NCBI RefSeq assembly: GCF_016718685.1
Contig: NZ_JADKCX010000011.1
Coordinates: 30,905 to 94,904, forward strand
Direction of reading: 5' to 3'
From: Haliscomenobacter sp.
GTDB lineage: Bacteria > Bacteroidota > Bacteroidia > Chitinophagales > Saprospiraceae
Length of the DNA stretch: 64,000 nt
Positions 1 through 8,609 of the stretch are shown here, one piece after another; position 1 is the first letter of the stretch, and each line of letters starts with the position of its first letter. The notes beneath the pieces were generated by a model. It saw only the letters and a list, made by a program, of their open reading frames with translations, searched no databases and had not been told where the DNA came from. Made by a program: the position numbers and the translations under genes.

Positions 1-1219
1 CAAATACCCTTTTGGCCAAGGCCCAACCGTAGGCATCCCGATTGTGTTGAAATGCCGATTGCACTTTGGCACTTACCCCTTTGAACAATTCCATGGTACC
101 GGTTAAGCCTGTTGTCAACACCTGGTGGTTATTCTCCCGTGTCTGGAGGTTCAACATTTCGATGGGATTGAACAAGGCAAATAAATTGGGGTTGTAGTAG
201 CTCCCACTCAAGGCAGCGGTATCAGAAAAAACCGGGGCGGTAGGGTTCATCAGGGCCGCATTGCGGAAAATATCGGGATTGACTTCAGTAGTATTGCGTG
301 TATTGATGGCCAATAATCCATCCAGTTGGCCCTTTCCTTTGGCCAGTTTTTTTTGAATGTTGAACAATGCATTGACTTGCTCGAAGCCCGATTTTTGGGC
401 AATTCCGTTGACGTTTCGAAAATTGATGGCCAAACGATAAGCAGCGTTTAGTGCAGTGCCATTCAAAGCGAGGTTGTGCGCTTGGCTAAAACCACTGCGC
501 AGCAGCGGTTGGTACCAATCGGTGGTTGCACCCAGGTCCTGGCTAAATCCCTGAAAAGTACCCTTGGGACCGATTAAGCGGCGGTAGGTTGCGGCATCAA
601 TACCCAATTCGGGGTTAAGGGCTTCGTCGATGGCGATGTAGCTTGAATACTGTAAGCCACGTGCGCCTAAATTTCCTTTTTTGGTCTCGATCAAAACGAC
701 TCCATTGGCACCACGCATGCCATAAACGGCCAGGGAGGCGGCATCTTTGATGACTTCGATGCTGGCAATGTCCTGTGGATCGATGGTTTGTAAACTTGCC
801 CCCGGAATGCCGTCTACTACAACCAGGGGCTGGGTTTGATTGAATTGCTGAGTGTAGCCATTGGTGGTGGGGAAAAGGGCAAATCCGTTGTAAATGGCGG
901 AGTGTAGGCCGCGAATTTGTACCTGATAGCCGTAGTTGGGGTCACCGCCAGGGCGAGAAATGACTACGCCGGGGATTTTGCCCTGGATGAGCTGGTAAGG
1001 GTCGTAGCGGTTGCCCCGATTGAAATCTTTTGCAATAATTTTTGAGGAGCGAAAAGTTAGCACTCCCGCTTTATCTCCAAAACCCTGATCGAGAAAAATA
1101 GTTGTATCATTAGTCAAAGGGATATTCGGTAAAACCAGCGTATCTGTTTGCGCTTTTACAACCATTCCAATAGCGATAAAAGTCAGCGTAAGTACGGAGC
1201 TAAACTTAAGACTTTGCAT
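1..1219 (-). CDS. SusC/RagA-type TonB-linked outer membrane receptor (partial, N-terminal part)
   Basis: The frame is open from the ATG at 1219 to the window edge, so only about 406 N-terminal residues are visible. A signal peptide (MQSLKFSSVLTLTFIAIG..., ending near AQT) is followed almost at once by a TonB plug domain. The plug shows typical SusC sequence: YQLIQGKIPGVVISRPGGDPN, VVVDGIPGAS, DIASIEVIKDAAS and GMRGANGVVLIETKKG. The usual CarboxypepD-like N-terminal domain is missing; only about 45 residues separate the signal peptide and the plug. SusC proteins form 22-strand barrels that import oligomers with a SusD lid. No SusD gene is visible on this side; it may lie before the window start. 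Confidence 0.88.
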   Translation of the reverse strand, partial: MQSLKFSSVLTLTFIAIGMVVKAQTDTLVLPNIPLTNDTTIFLDQGFGDKAGVLTFRSSKIIAKDFNRGNRYDPYQLIQGKIPGVVISRPGGDPNYGYQVQIRGLHSAIYNGFALFPTTNGYTQQFNQTQPLVVVDGIPGASLQTIDPQDIASIEVIKDAASLAVYGMRGANGVVLIETKKGNLGARGLQYSSYIAIDEALNPELGIDAATYRRLIGPKGTFQGFSQDLGATTDWYQPLLRSGFSQAHNLALNGTALNAAYRLAINFRNVNGIAQKSGFEQVNALFNIQKKLAKGKGQLDGLLAINTRNTTEVNPDIFRNAALMNPTAPVFSDTAALSGSYYNPNLFALFNPIEMLNLQTRENNHQVLTTGLTGTMELFKGVSAKVQSAFQHNRDAYGWALAKRVF

Positions 1220-1382
1220 GAGTGTAAGTGTTCTGGTGAATACGAGCATGTCTAAATATTTTCGCTTAAAACAAAATTGGATGCTCAAAGCGTTTTTTCT
1301 AGACGGACTACTTTAGGCTAAGTTATTCAATGATAAGGATTTTGCGAGGATTTTGTTTAATCAATAGCGGGTCTAAGTCATT

Positions 1383-2558
1383 TTATAGTCGAAAAAGCCA
1401 GGAGCCTTCTATCTGGAATTGCTGAAAATAAAAGCTCATTTGGCGCTCGGGATAAATATTCAACCTGGTATTCAAATTATTGCTAAAAAGTGCACGTTTG
1501 GCGTTGATTTGTAACAGGCTTTGTTCTGTCAACTGCATTTGAAGCCCAGCAGCAAAGCTATAACCGAAGCCCAAACCAGTGAATTTAGTGCTCGGATCAG
1601 CAATAGGTGGACGGGATGGATCAGTCAAAGCTTGGTTTAAAAAAGAACGTTTTATGGGAAATAAGGTATGAACACCTCCCTGAAGGTAGGGTTTGATTTT
1701 GCCCTTTAAAAACCGATATTGAATAAATAAAGGCAATTCCAAATAAGAAAGCTTCGCCTTGAGGGTTTGTAAATTAGGATCGGTAAGCGATCCGAAATTG
1801 AAAGTGTCGTTGGTAATGTTGCGGCTCAGGTAATTGAGTTCGCTTGCAACGGCCCAATTGGATTTGGTTTGAAGATTCAATACGACGCCAATACTCACAT
1901 TGGGTTTTCCTCGATAATCGGTGATGTGATAGAAAGGCGTTTCAAAAATATAGGCATTCCCGTCATTGATGCCCAGTTTTGGTCCCCAATAAAACTTAGG
2001 AGGAACGGGGTTATAATAAGTCTGGGTTTGAGTGCCGTTTTTTTTGCAGTCATTGTATTGTATGACCAAATCAATCATGGATTTTTTATCCAGTTTCGGA
2101 TTGGAGTTTGGGAGGAAGCCGTCGCAATTTTTTTTCAGCAGATTGACCAAACCAGGCAGCGTTTTGTATTGGATGGGTGTAAATACGCCATTTTCCTCAA
2201 AGAAATACAGCTTGTTATTGGCTCCACTGAGGTACAAACTTGCCTGGCCTTGCACCATGATTTGCAACCAATAGCACTGCTTTTGGCCTTGAGGCTGATC
2301 ACAATGGGTAATGTAACGCAGCTGTTCTCCTAAGCGAACTTCTTTTATTGCTGCGTAGGCCAAATATTCTTCTTTAGCATCTTCGGTGGGTTTAAAATAA
2401 AGCCCTTTGGGTTCCGAGAGCTGAAATTCTCCGGCGATTAATCCTTCTTTTTTTTCCCCGCTGTGGAAATGGATTTGCCCGGATTCGAACTTGATCGTTT
2501 GGGTAAAAGCAGATGTAATTGAGCTGATGATCAAGAGGATGAAAATGCAGTGGCGCAT
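1383..2558 (-). CDS. Outer membrane beta-barrel protein, function unknown
   Basis: 391 residues starting MRHCIFILLIISSITSAFTQ, a clear signal peptide. The N-terminal half (about 20-180) is soluble-looking and contains a cysteine-bearing stretch. The C-terminal 200 residues start at FYWGPKLGINDGNAYIFETP and alternate aromatic and polar residues as in the porin-like beta-barrels of Bacteroidota (PorT/OMP_b-brl type), ending in the aromatic strand IEGSWLFRL. It lies 163 bases downstream of the receptor above on the same strand, so it could be cotranscribed. The specific role is not recognisable. The barrel assignment rests on strand pattern only. Confidence 0.7.
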   Translation of the reverse strand: MRHCIFILLIISSITSAFTQTIKFESGQIHFHSGEKKEGLIAGEFQLSEPKGLYFKPTEDAKEEYLAYAAIKEVRLGEQLRYITHCDQPQGQKQCYWLQIMVQGQASLYLSGANNKLYFFEENGVFTPIQYKTLPGLVNLLKKNCDGFLPNSNPKLDKKSMIDLVIQYNDCKKNGTQTQTYYNPVPPKFYWGPKLGINDGNAYIFETPFYHITDYRGKPNVSIGVVLNLQTKSNWAVASELNYLSRNITNDTFNFGSLTDPNLQTLKAKLSYLELPLFIQYRFLKGKIKPYLQGGVHTLFPIKRSFLNQALTDPSRPPIADPSTKFTGLGFGYSFAAGLQMQLTEQSLLQINAKRALFSNNLNTRLNIYPERQMSFYFQQFQIEGSWLFRL

Positions 2559-2655
2559 GTTGTTAGGATTTGTTATCTAGGTCTTTATTTAACAATGTAT
2601 TTAACAAAATATTTTATATAGATATGGGCCAAAATGATCAATAGTTAATTTCCCC

Positions 2656-4629
2656 TCACCTCAGCAACTTCACCTCCCCCCGAAACCGCTGCTTCTCCCC
2701 ATCTGGAAATTCAACCTCTACTTCATAAAAAAATGTTCCAGCGGACAGCGCCTGCCCCCGAACCATTCCATCCCAACCTTGTGCCGCATCATTGATGGTG
2801 ACATCCTTTTTTTCAAAAACGACATTGCCCCAGCGGTCTTTGATGCGCCAACGCAAGATTTGTCCGCCATCCCTTCCCTGGATAAAAAAGACGTCGTTGT
2901 GTTGATCCGCGTTGGGGCTAAAAACGTTGGGAATATACACCTTTCGAACCGGAATCACTTCTATTTGTGCACTATCCTTTAACGTGCAGCCCTGGGCATT
3001 GCGCAAGGTCAAATAAAGGCTCCCGCTGCTCAAGGCATTCAACTCTGGCTGAGGGCAATCGGTACAACTCAAGTTGAGCCCAGTCGAAGCCGACCAGGTC
3101 AAGGTGCTGACCGCGGTTTCATTACTCGTGTACCCCAAAGCACTGCGGTCACCGGACTCCAGGCGCGCCGGGGCTTCAATTTCTAGCTTTAACGCAGGAG
3201 GACGCTGAGCGATTTCAATCGTATCGATGTAATCCAGGCAAGCTGTTTTGGCCAATAGGGAATATCTGCCACTGCGGGTTGTGACCAGGGTTTTCCCCGT
3301 ACTGCCATCACTCCATTGATAGCTTAAGGCTTCGAGTGGAGCCTCGACGAAGGCGGTATCGCCATTGCAAGAAAAACGCAACTTGCTGTTCAGCTTTAAA
3401 CTCCTGGGTTCAATGACGGTAAAAAAAGCGGAATCTCGGGGTTCAGCCGTAAGCGAATTATCAGAAATCAGGGGATTGCCATAGAGTTTGGGCAAGTTTT
3501 GTAAAACGGCCTGCGTGCTGTACTTCCCTGGAGGAAGCTCATCTACCCAAGCTTTAAGGCGGATGGTATTGGACTCAAGAATCAAATTCATGTTGATGAG
3601 CCGAAACAGGCTACTGCCGATTCCCCCCTGTACTGTGCTCAGGTTGGCCGAATTTTTTTCGATGGCAGTGATGGTAACGCCAGCGGGAAGAGAATCGCGA
3701 AATACCAGATCTTGCCAATTTGCTCCAGTCTGGTTAAAAAAAGTGTATTCAATCGTAATTTCTGAGCAAGGTAAAACTTCGGTAGGGGTGATTTTCATGT
3801 CAAAATCCAAAGAATAGGGACAGGAACAACCATCGCTATCTTTACCTTGGATGCCCAGCCCGAGAGAGATCATTTTCCCGGTTTGCCGATCAATGTCGAA
3901 ATGGGCTTGCGCCCCCGAATCACCCGAAAAATTTCCGTAGCCATACAAATTGCCACTTTGATCCAAATAGAGTGCGGTGATGTATTCAGGTATATTGGGG
4001 TAACGATGGGTGCTCACCAGGCCGTTTACCAAGGTTCCGAAGCGCTTTGCTTTACTATCAAAACAATAAACAACCCCTAAAAATGGATGCGTAGCCAAAT
4101 CAGTGAGTGCTACTGGCAAATCACTGATTAAAGCCTGGCTAGAGGCCAGGTATGGCGCTCGCAGGCCGATGGTGAAAATAATTTTGTCGGTTTGTGTGGC
4201 AGGATCTCGACCAATTACGACCAAAGTCCTGCCTTGTGCAGCGACGTGACCAGCAAAGTACTGCATGCGGGTATCCAGATTGGGCGGCACACCAAGGGGT
4301 TTGATTTTGCCGAGACCATCGATTTGCAACAACTCATAGGTGTCAAAATCCAGGGCATAGAGGAATTGATCATTGACGCTGTAACCCAGGCAGGTGATGC
4401 GGCGTTTGGGTTCACTCAAATCGATGGTTTTTGCATTCACCTGATTGTTGATCCGATCGTGGTTTAATTTTTGGAGTACACTGCCCCCGGTGGAAGAAGT
4501 GATCAGGTAGAATGCATCATCACAAGGAATGGTGGTTTGGGAATTGACTTTTCCCAAAAAGAAAATCATGCAGCTCAAGAGCAAGTTTAAACAAAGCCTT
4601 TTGGCAGAAAAATTGGCCCTTGTCTGCAT
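2656..4629 (-). CDS. Secreted protein with type IX secretion (type B) C-terminal sorting domain
   Basis: 657 residues. A signal peptide (to about residue 30) is followed by a region of repeated short beta segments (35-270) that reads like a WD/propeller-type surface protein. Next is a DUF11-like adhesion domain (about 275-395), then an Ig/PKD-like segment. The last 85 residues are a gliding-motility-associated (CHU_C) domain: VYIPNVFSPNADQHNDVF, then WGNVVFEKKD, GWDGMVRGQ and GTFFYEVEV. That domain is the type B signal for export by T9SS. The stop lies 97 bases from the previous start, and the upstream gene ends 12 bases before this start. Probably a cell-surface adhesin; ligand unknown. Confidence 0.85.
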   Translation of the reverse strand: MQTRANFSAKRLCLNLLLSCMIFFLGKVNSQTTIPCDDAFYLITSSTGGSVLQKLNHDRINNQVNAKTIDLSEPKRRITCLGYSVNDQFLYALDFDTYELLQIDGLGKIKPLGVPPNLDTRMQYFAGHVAAQGRTLVVIGRDPATQTDKIIFTIGLRAPYLASSQALISDLPVALTDLATHPFLGVVYCFDSKAKRFGTLVNGLVSTHRYPNIPEYITALYLDQSGNLYGYGNFSGDSGAQAHFDIDRQTGKMISLGLGIQGKDSDGCSCPYSLDFDMKITPTEVLPCSEITIEYTFFNQTGANWQDLVFRDSLPAGVTITAIEKNSANLSTVQGGIGSSLFRLINMNLILESNTIRLKAWVDELPPGKYSTQAVLQNLPKLYGNPLISDNSLTAEPRDSAFFTVIEPRSLKLNSKLRFSCNGDTAFVEAPLEALSYQWSDGSTGKTLVTTRSGRYSLLAKTACLDYIDTIEIAQRPPALKLEIEAPARLESGDRSALGYTSNETAVSTLTWSASTGLNLSCTDCPQPELNALSSGSLYLTLRNAQGCTLKDSAQIEVIPVRKVYIPNVFSPNADQHNDVFFIQGRDGGQILRWRIKDRWGNVVFEKKDVTINDAAQGWDGMVRGQALSAGTFFYEVEVEFPDGEKQRFRGEVKLLR

Positions 4630-4641
4630 GATTTATCGGTT

Positions 4642-7600
4642 TTACCATTCGAACAATTGCATTGCCTCATTGTTGCGGGCAACCAGCAGTACTTCTTTGT
4701 TTTTTACTTTAATGACTTGAAAGTCACGAATTTCTCCTTCAAGTCTCAGTCCGGAATGCCGGGTTTGTACTGGAACAAAATTATTTTTCCCGTCCCCTTT
4801 CAAAAACAGCCCATAACTTGAATCGAATCTACCAATTTCTGGCTTAACACCGTACAAATTTCCGCCCAGAATGATGTCTTGGTGACCATCGCGGTCAAAA
4901 TCACGGATCATCAGCCCCATATTTGGGGAAATTTGAGCCTCTACAGGTAAGGGTTTCAAGGTAAACTTCCCTTTACCTTCGTTGATGAGCACGCAGGTAC
5001 GCATCTCTTTGGCTTCATATTTTAGCGCGTTTTGCAGTTGGGCAAAGGTGAAAATATCTTCTACCCGCTGTTCGGCGAAGTCGCGGTATTTGAGGTATTT
5101 CTTTTTGAGTTGCGGCAATTGTCCCACCAAATCATGGCGCAACAACAAGGGATAAGTCCCCTCACCATTGAATACGCTGGTGACTTGTTCCGCTGTGCCG
5201 TTTTGGTCAAAATCATTGACGTGCATGATCACCGGATGCTCCGCGCTGGCCCGGAAACGGGAATTCAAGCCGTGGTTGCCAATGACAAAATCGGGGTCGC
5301 CGTCGCCATCAAAGTCTCCACTTTCAATGCAGTTCCACCAGCCTGCCGAAGCGCTTAGCCCGACCTGCTCAGTGATATCGGTGAACTTACCCCGATCATT
5401 GCGCAACATTTTGATGGGCATCCATTCGCCCACAATGATCAAATCGGGGTCTTTGTCGCCATCAAAATCGCTCCAGATGGCGTCTTTGATCATGCCCAGT
5501 TTTTGCAACATCGGAGCGATCTGGGCACTGACGTCGCGGAAATTTCCCCGCCCATCGTTGTTGAGGATGTAGCCATTCATGGGTACACCGTACACCAGGG
5601 GTGCAAAACGCACGCCTACAAAAAGATCGAGGTCACCATCCTGGTCGTAATCCGCCGCATCTACACAGGAAGTCGGTTCAAAGTTAAAAGTGGGTAAAAT
5701 TTGTGGTGATTTGCTGAAATTTCCTTTGCCATCGTTGATGTAGAGTCGATCGATTAAGGCCGTGGAACTGGAAGCGAATTCATTTCCGCCACTACATACG
5801 TACAAATCCTGGTCACCATCTCGATCGGCATCAAAAAACAGGGCGTCCTGGTCTTCACAAATGGCATCAGCTTGAAACAGGGCTTCATTGGTTGAACGGA
5901 AAGAGCCATCGGGATTTTGCACAAATAACTTTCCTGGGGTGTCTTTTGCTCCTCCGATGTAAAAATCTTCTCTTCCATCCCGATTGATGTCACCTTTTTC
6001 GATTTTGGGTCCTTCGGTCGACATCATGAGGTACAGTAGTCTATCCCGGTCAAAATCGATGAATGTATTTTCCTGATGGCGGTAATTGACGCCATTCAGT
6101 ACGGGCAATTCCCGGAATAATTTTGCACCCGGAGGCATTGGGGTAGGAGAGGAGAGCGATGCCTCCGCTTGTTTCAGTTTTAAGGTCTGGTCGGCGGCAA
6201 CATTGGTCAAAAGGGTTCTTTTGCCATTGGGCCAATCGACTAAAACCGTATCAATGATTTTGGTTTTACCTGTGCCGAAGTTGGGTCGGGGGTCCATAGT
6301 CGATTGAAAACCCCGCATGGGCATGTGCTCCAGATATTGCAACTTGCCCTGGTATTTGAGCGTAATGCGCGCGCCCAAAGCATTGGTGTTTTTGTTTTCA
6401 CCTTGTAGCTCAAACTTCAGGTAATGATGCGCTTTGAGCATCTTTTCGGCATTGTTGCGGTACACAAAAGCGGGCATGTTGACGTTGTTGGTCACCAGAT
6501 CGAGGTCGCCATCGTTGTCTAAATCGCCATAGGCCGAGCCGTTAGAGTGGCTGGGTTTGCCCAGTCCCCATTGCACTGCCTGATTCGAAAACTGCAAATT
6601 CCCCTGATTTTGAAAAGCGTAGTTGGGGATGGGTTCTACGGGAATGGAGTCGACCAAGGCTTTAAAATTCACCCCATTGCGACTGATGATCGAACGTTTG
6701 GTTTGTTCATCGGCGATGAAAGACACGTAATCCTGATCGGTCAAATCCTGGTAAATGCCATTGGCCACAAAGATGTCTTTCAGGCCGTCGTTGTCCATGT
6801 CCATAAACAAGGCTCCCCAGCTCCAATCGGTAGCTTCAACCCCGGCCAAACGCCCTACATCGCTAAAAGTGCCATCCCCATTGTTGATTTGCAGCATATT
6901 GCGGGTGAATTGGTGCCAATAGCCGTTTTCCAGGTTGTAGCGGTAGCGGTCCCAATTGTCAAAAGTGGTTTTGGTTTTTAAACGGCGGTCGGTGCCCGGC
7001 AACATGTCGGTTACGAAGATGTCTGGCAAGCCGTCGTTGTTGATGTCGGCCATGTCCGCACCCATTGAGGCGGCACTGATCGAGCGCATCGATTGTTCCA
7101 ATACTTCGGAAAACCCACCTTTCTGATTGTTGATGTAGAGGTAATCGCGTTCAAAAAAATCATTGGAAACGTAAATATCCTGCCAGCCATCCTGATTGAC
7201 ATCACCGACAGTTACGCCTAACCCAAACCCAATGATGCTGCCGTAAATGCCTGCCTGCGCACTGATGTCGACAAACTTTTCGCCATCATTGCGGAAAAAT
7301 TTATGTCCACCCAATGGATCGCGGGTATTGCGCACTTGTTTGCGCAAGTTGAAACTGCCGATGGCCTGGAAGGAATTGTTGAGCAAGTAAAGATCGAGGT
7401 CGCCGTCTTTGTCGTAGTCAAAAAAGGCCGCATGGGTAGAGTAGCCGGGATCAGCAATGCCATACTCCTGGGCCATTTCTTTGAAGGTACCATCTTTTTG
7501 GTTGATGTACAACTCGTTGGCACGGTCATCTCCTTTGACCTGGCCAGAATTGCAAACGTAGATGTCCAGCCAACCGTCGCCATTGACGTCGGCCATACTT

Positions 7601-7965
7601 ACTCCAGTCGACCAGGCGCGTTTGCCACTCACCTGGGCTTTTTCCGTAACGTCTTCAAATTGCCAATTGCCCCGATTGAGGTACAGGCGATCCTGATCCA
7701 TATTGGCGGTAAAGTAGATGTCGATCAAGCCATCGTTGTTGACATCCCCTAGTGCGACCCCTCCACCATTGTAGAAATTGCGGTAGGTATAAATATTGAA
7801 TTCCTGATTGAATTCCAATTGATTGACAAATTCAATACCCGTAACCGAACTGGGCATTTCCGAAAACAGCGTCTCGGAATTCACTTCCGTGGCCTGTTTT
7901 AATTCTTTTTTACATGCGTACAACCCTATGGTCAGGAGAACGCCCAGAAGGAAAAATCGATTCAT
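4642..7965 (-). CDS. FG-GAP (VCBS) repeat lipoprotein with ASPIC/UnbV domain
   Basis: 1107 residues from the ATG at 7965. This start gives the lipoprotein signal MNRFFLLGVLLTIGLYACKK (lipobox LYAC) and leaves 1 base to the upstream gene; a longer reading from 8016 would bury the signal. Two sets of FG-GAP/VCBS repeats (about 60-520 and 640-1090) carry many calcium-loop motifs such as DVNGDGWLDIYV and DFDGDGDPDFVIGN. Between them (about 530-610) is an ASPIC/UnbV domain with ALGARITLKYQGK, MRGFQS and VDWPNGK. Such proteins are surface-exposed beta-propellers often encoded next to SusCD genes. It is a close paralogue of the gene at 8610-11936 and shares its domain order throughout. Confidence 0.92.
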   Translation of the reverse strand: MNRFFLLGVLLTIGLYACKKELKQATEVNSETLFSEMPSSVTGIEFVNQLEFNQEFNIYTYRNFYNGGGVALGDVNNDGLIDIYFTANMDQDRLYLNRGNWQFEDVTEKAQVSGKRAWSTGVSMADVNGDGWLDIYVCNSGQVKGDDRANELYINQKDGTFKEMAQEYGIADPGYSTHAAFFDYDKDGDLDLYLLNNSFQAIGSFNLRKQVRNTRDPLGGHKFFRNDGEKFVDISAQAGIYGSIIGFGLGVTVGDVNQDGWQDIYVSNDFFERDYLYINNQKGGFSEVLEQSMRSISAASMGADMADINNDGLPDIFVTDMLPGTDRRLKTKTTFDNWDRYRYNLENGYWHQFTRNMLQINNGDGTFSDVGRLAGVEATDWSWGALFMDMDNDGLKDIFVANGIYQDLTDQDYVSFIADEQTKRSIISRNGVNFKALVDSIPVEPIPNYAFQNQGNLQFSNQAVQWGLGKPSHSNGSAYGDLDNDGDLDLVTNNVNMPAFVYRNNAEKMLKAHHYLKFELQGENKNTNALGARITLKYQGKLQYLEHMPMRGFQSTMDPRPNFGTGKTKIIDTVLVDWPNGKRTLLTNVAADQTLKLKQAEASLSSPTPMPPGAKLFRELPVLNGVNYRHQENTFIDFDRDRLLYLMMSTEGPKIEKGDINRDGREDFYIGGAKDTPGKLFVQNPDGSFRSTNEALFQADAICEDQDALFFDADRDGDQDLYVCSGGNEFASSSTALIDRLYINDGKGNFSKSPQILPTFNFEPTSCVDAADYDQDGDLDLFVGVRFAPLVYGVPMNGYILNNDGRGNFRDVSAQIAPMLQKLGMIKDAIWSDFDGDKDPDLIIVGEWMPIKMLRNDRGKFTDITEQVGLSASAGWWNCIESGDFDGDGDPDFVIGNHGLNSRFRASAEHPVIMHVNDFDQNGTAEQVTSVFNGEGTYPLLLRHDLVGQLPQLKKKYLKYRDFAEQRVEDIFTFAQLQNALKYEAKEMRTCVLINEGKGKFTLKPLPVEAQISPNMGLMIRDFDRDGHQDIILGGNLYGVKPEIGRFDSSYGLFLKGDGKNNFVPVQTRHSGLRLEGEIRDFQVIKVKNKEVLLVARNNEAMQLFEW

Positions 7966-7966
7966 G

Positions 7967-8584
7967 TTATCGTTTGGTTTGAGAGGTCGTTTTAGGCTTC
8001 GCCGCCGGGTTTTCAATATCCTGGGGATCGAGTGGATTCAACAGATCAGTGAAGTTGGCCTTTACTTTTTGGTCGTCCATGATGCCGACTACAATCTGGC
8101 GGTTTCCATCGATTTTGACATACACCACGCGTTTTTCCTCATTTTCAACTTTTAAAAAACCTTTCCCATACCATTTTTCAAAAGTGGCCAAGACTTTAGG
8201 CAACAATTGATCTGACCAATATTCTTTGTTCCAGGGCGCCCAAGAGTCGTAATAAAATTCCACCGGAATTTCCCGAATTTTATCGTCTTTAAAATTCGGA
8301 TAAAAAGTCATGGCAATCTGAGGATTGGTACTTTTTATATAACATTTTACCCTTTTTCCTCCAACATCGTTGGTCAGAATGCGCTGGCGATTCAAGCTCA
8401 AACAGTGGGCAAAAAAATCTTCGCTGGGCATACCCATGTAAAAACCAAAGAACAAACTATCGTGGCGCACCCCACTGGCCATTTCCCGGCTGCGCATTTT
8501 TTCATAATCCGACTGGCAGCCACTCATGACAAACAGTGACCCCATCACCATCAATCCCAAAACCATCAATCCTTGCTGTTTCAT
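7967..8584 (-). CDS. Small lipoprotein, unknown family
   Basis: 205 residues. The ATG at 8584 was chosen because it starts a lipoprotein signal (MKQQGLMVLGLMVMGSLFVMSGC, lipobox MSGC); the longer frame from 8650 adds an unlikely basic segment. The mature part is soluble, with aromatic patches (FFGFYMGM, VEFYYDSWAPW) and a basic, proline-rich tail ending KPKTTSQTKR. No known family is recognised. It is sandwiched between two FG-GAP/ASPIC paralogues, 25 bases after one and 1 base before the other, so it is almost certainly translated from the same message and may work with them at the outer membrane. Confidence 0.8.
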   Translation of the reverse strand: MKQQGLMVLGLMVMGSLFVMSGCQSDYEKMRSREMASGVRHDSLFFGFYMGMPSEDFFAHCLSLNRQRILTNDVGGKRVKCYIKSTNPQIAMTFYPNFKDDKIREIPVEFYYDSWAPWNKEYWSDQLLPKVLATFEKWYGKGFLKVENEEKRVVYVKIDGNRQIVVGIMDDQKVKANFTDLLNPLDPQDIENPAAKPKTTSQTKR

Positions 8585-8609
8585 GATTAAGTATTTGTTT
8601 TGTATGATT

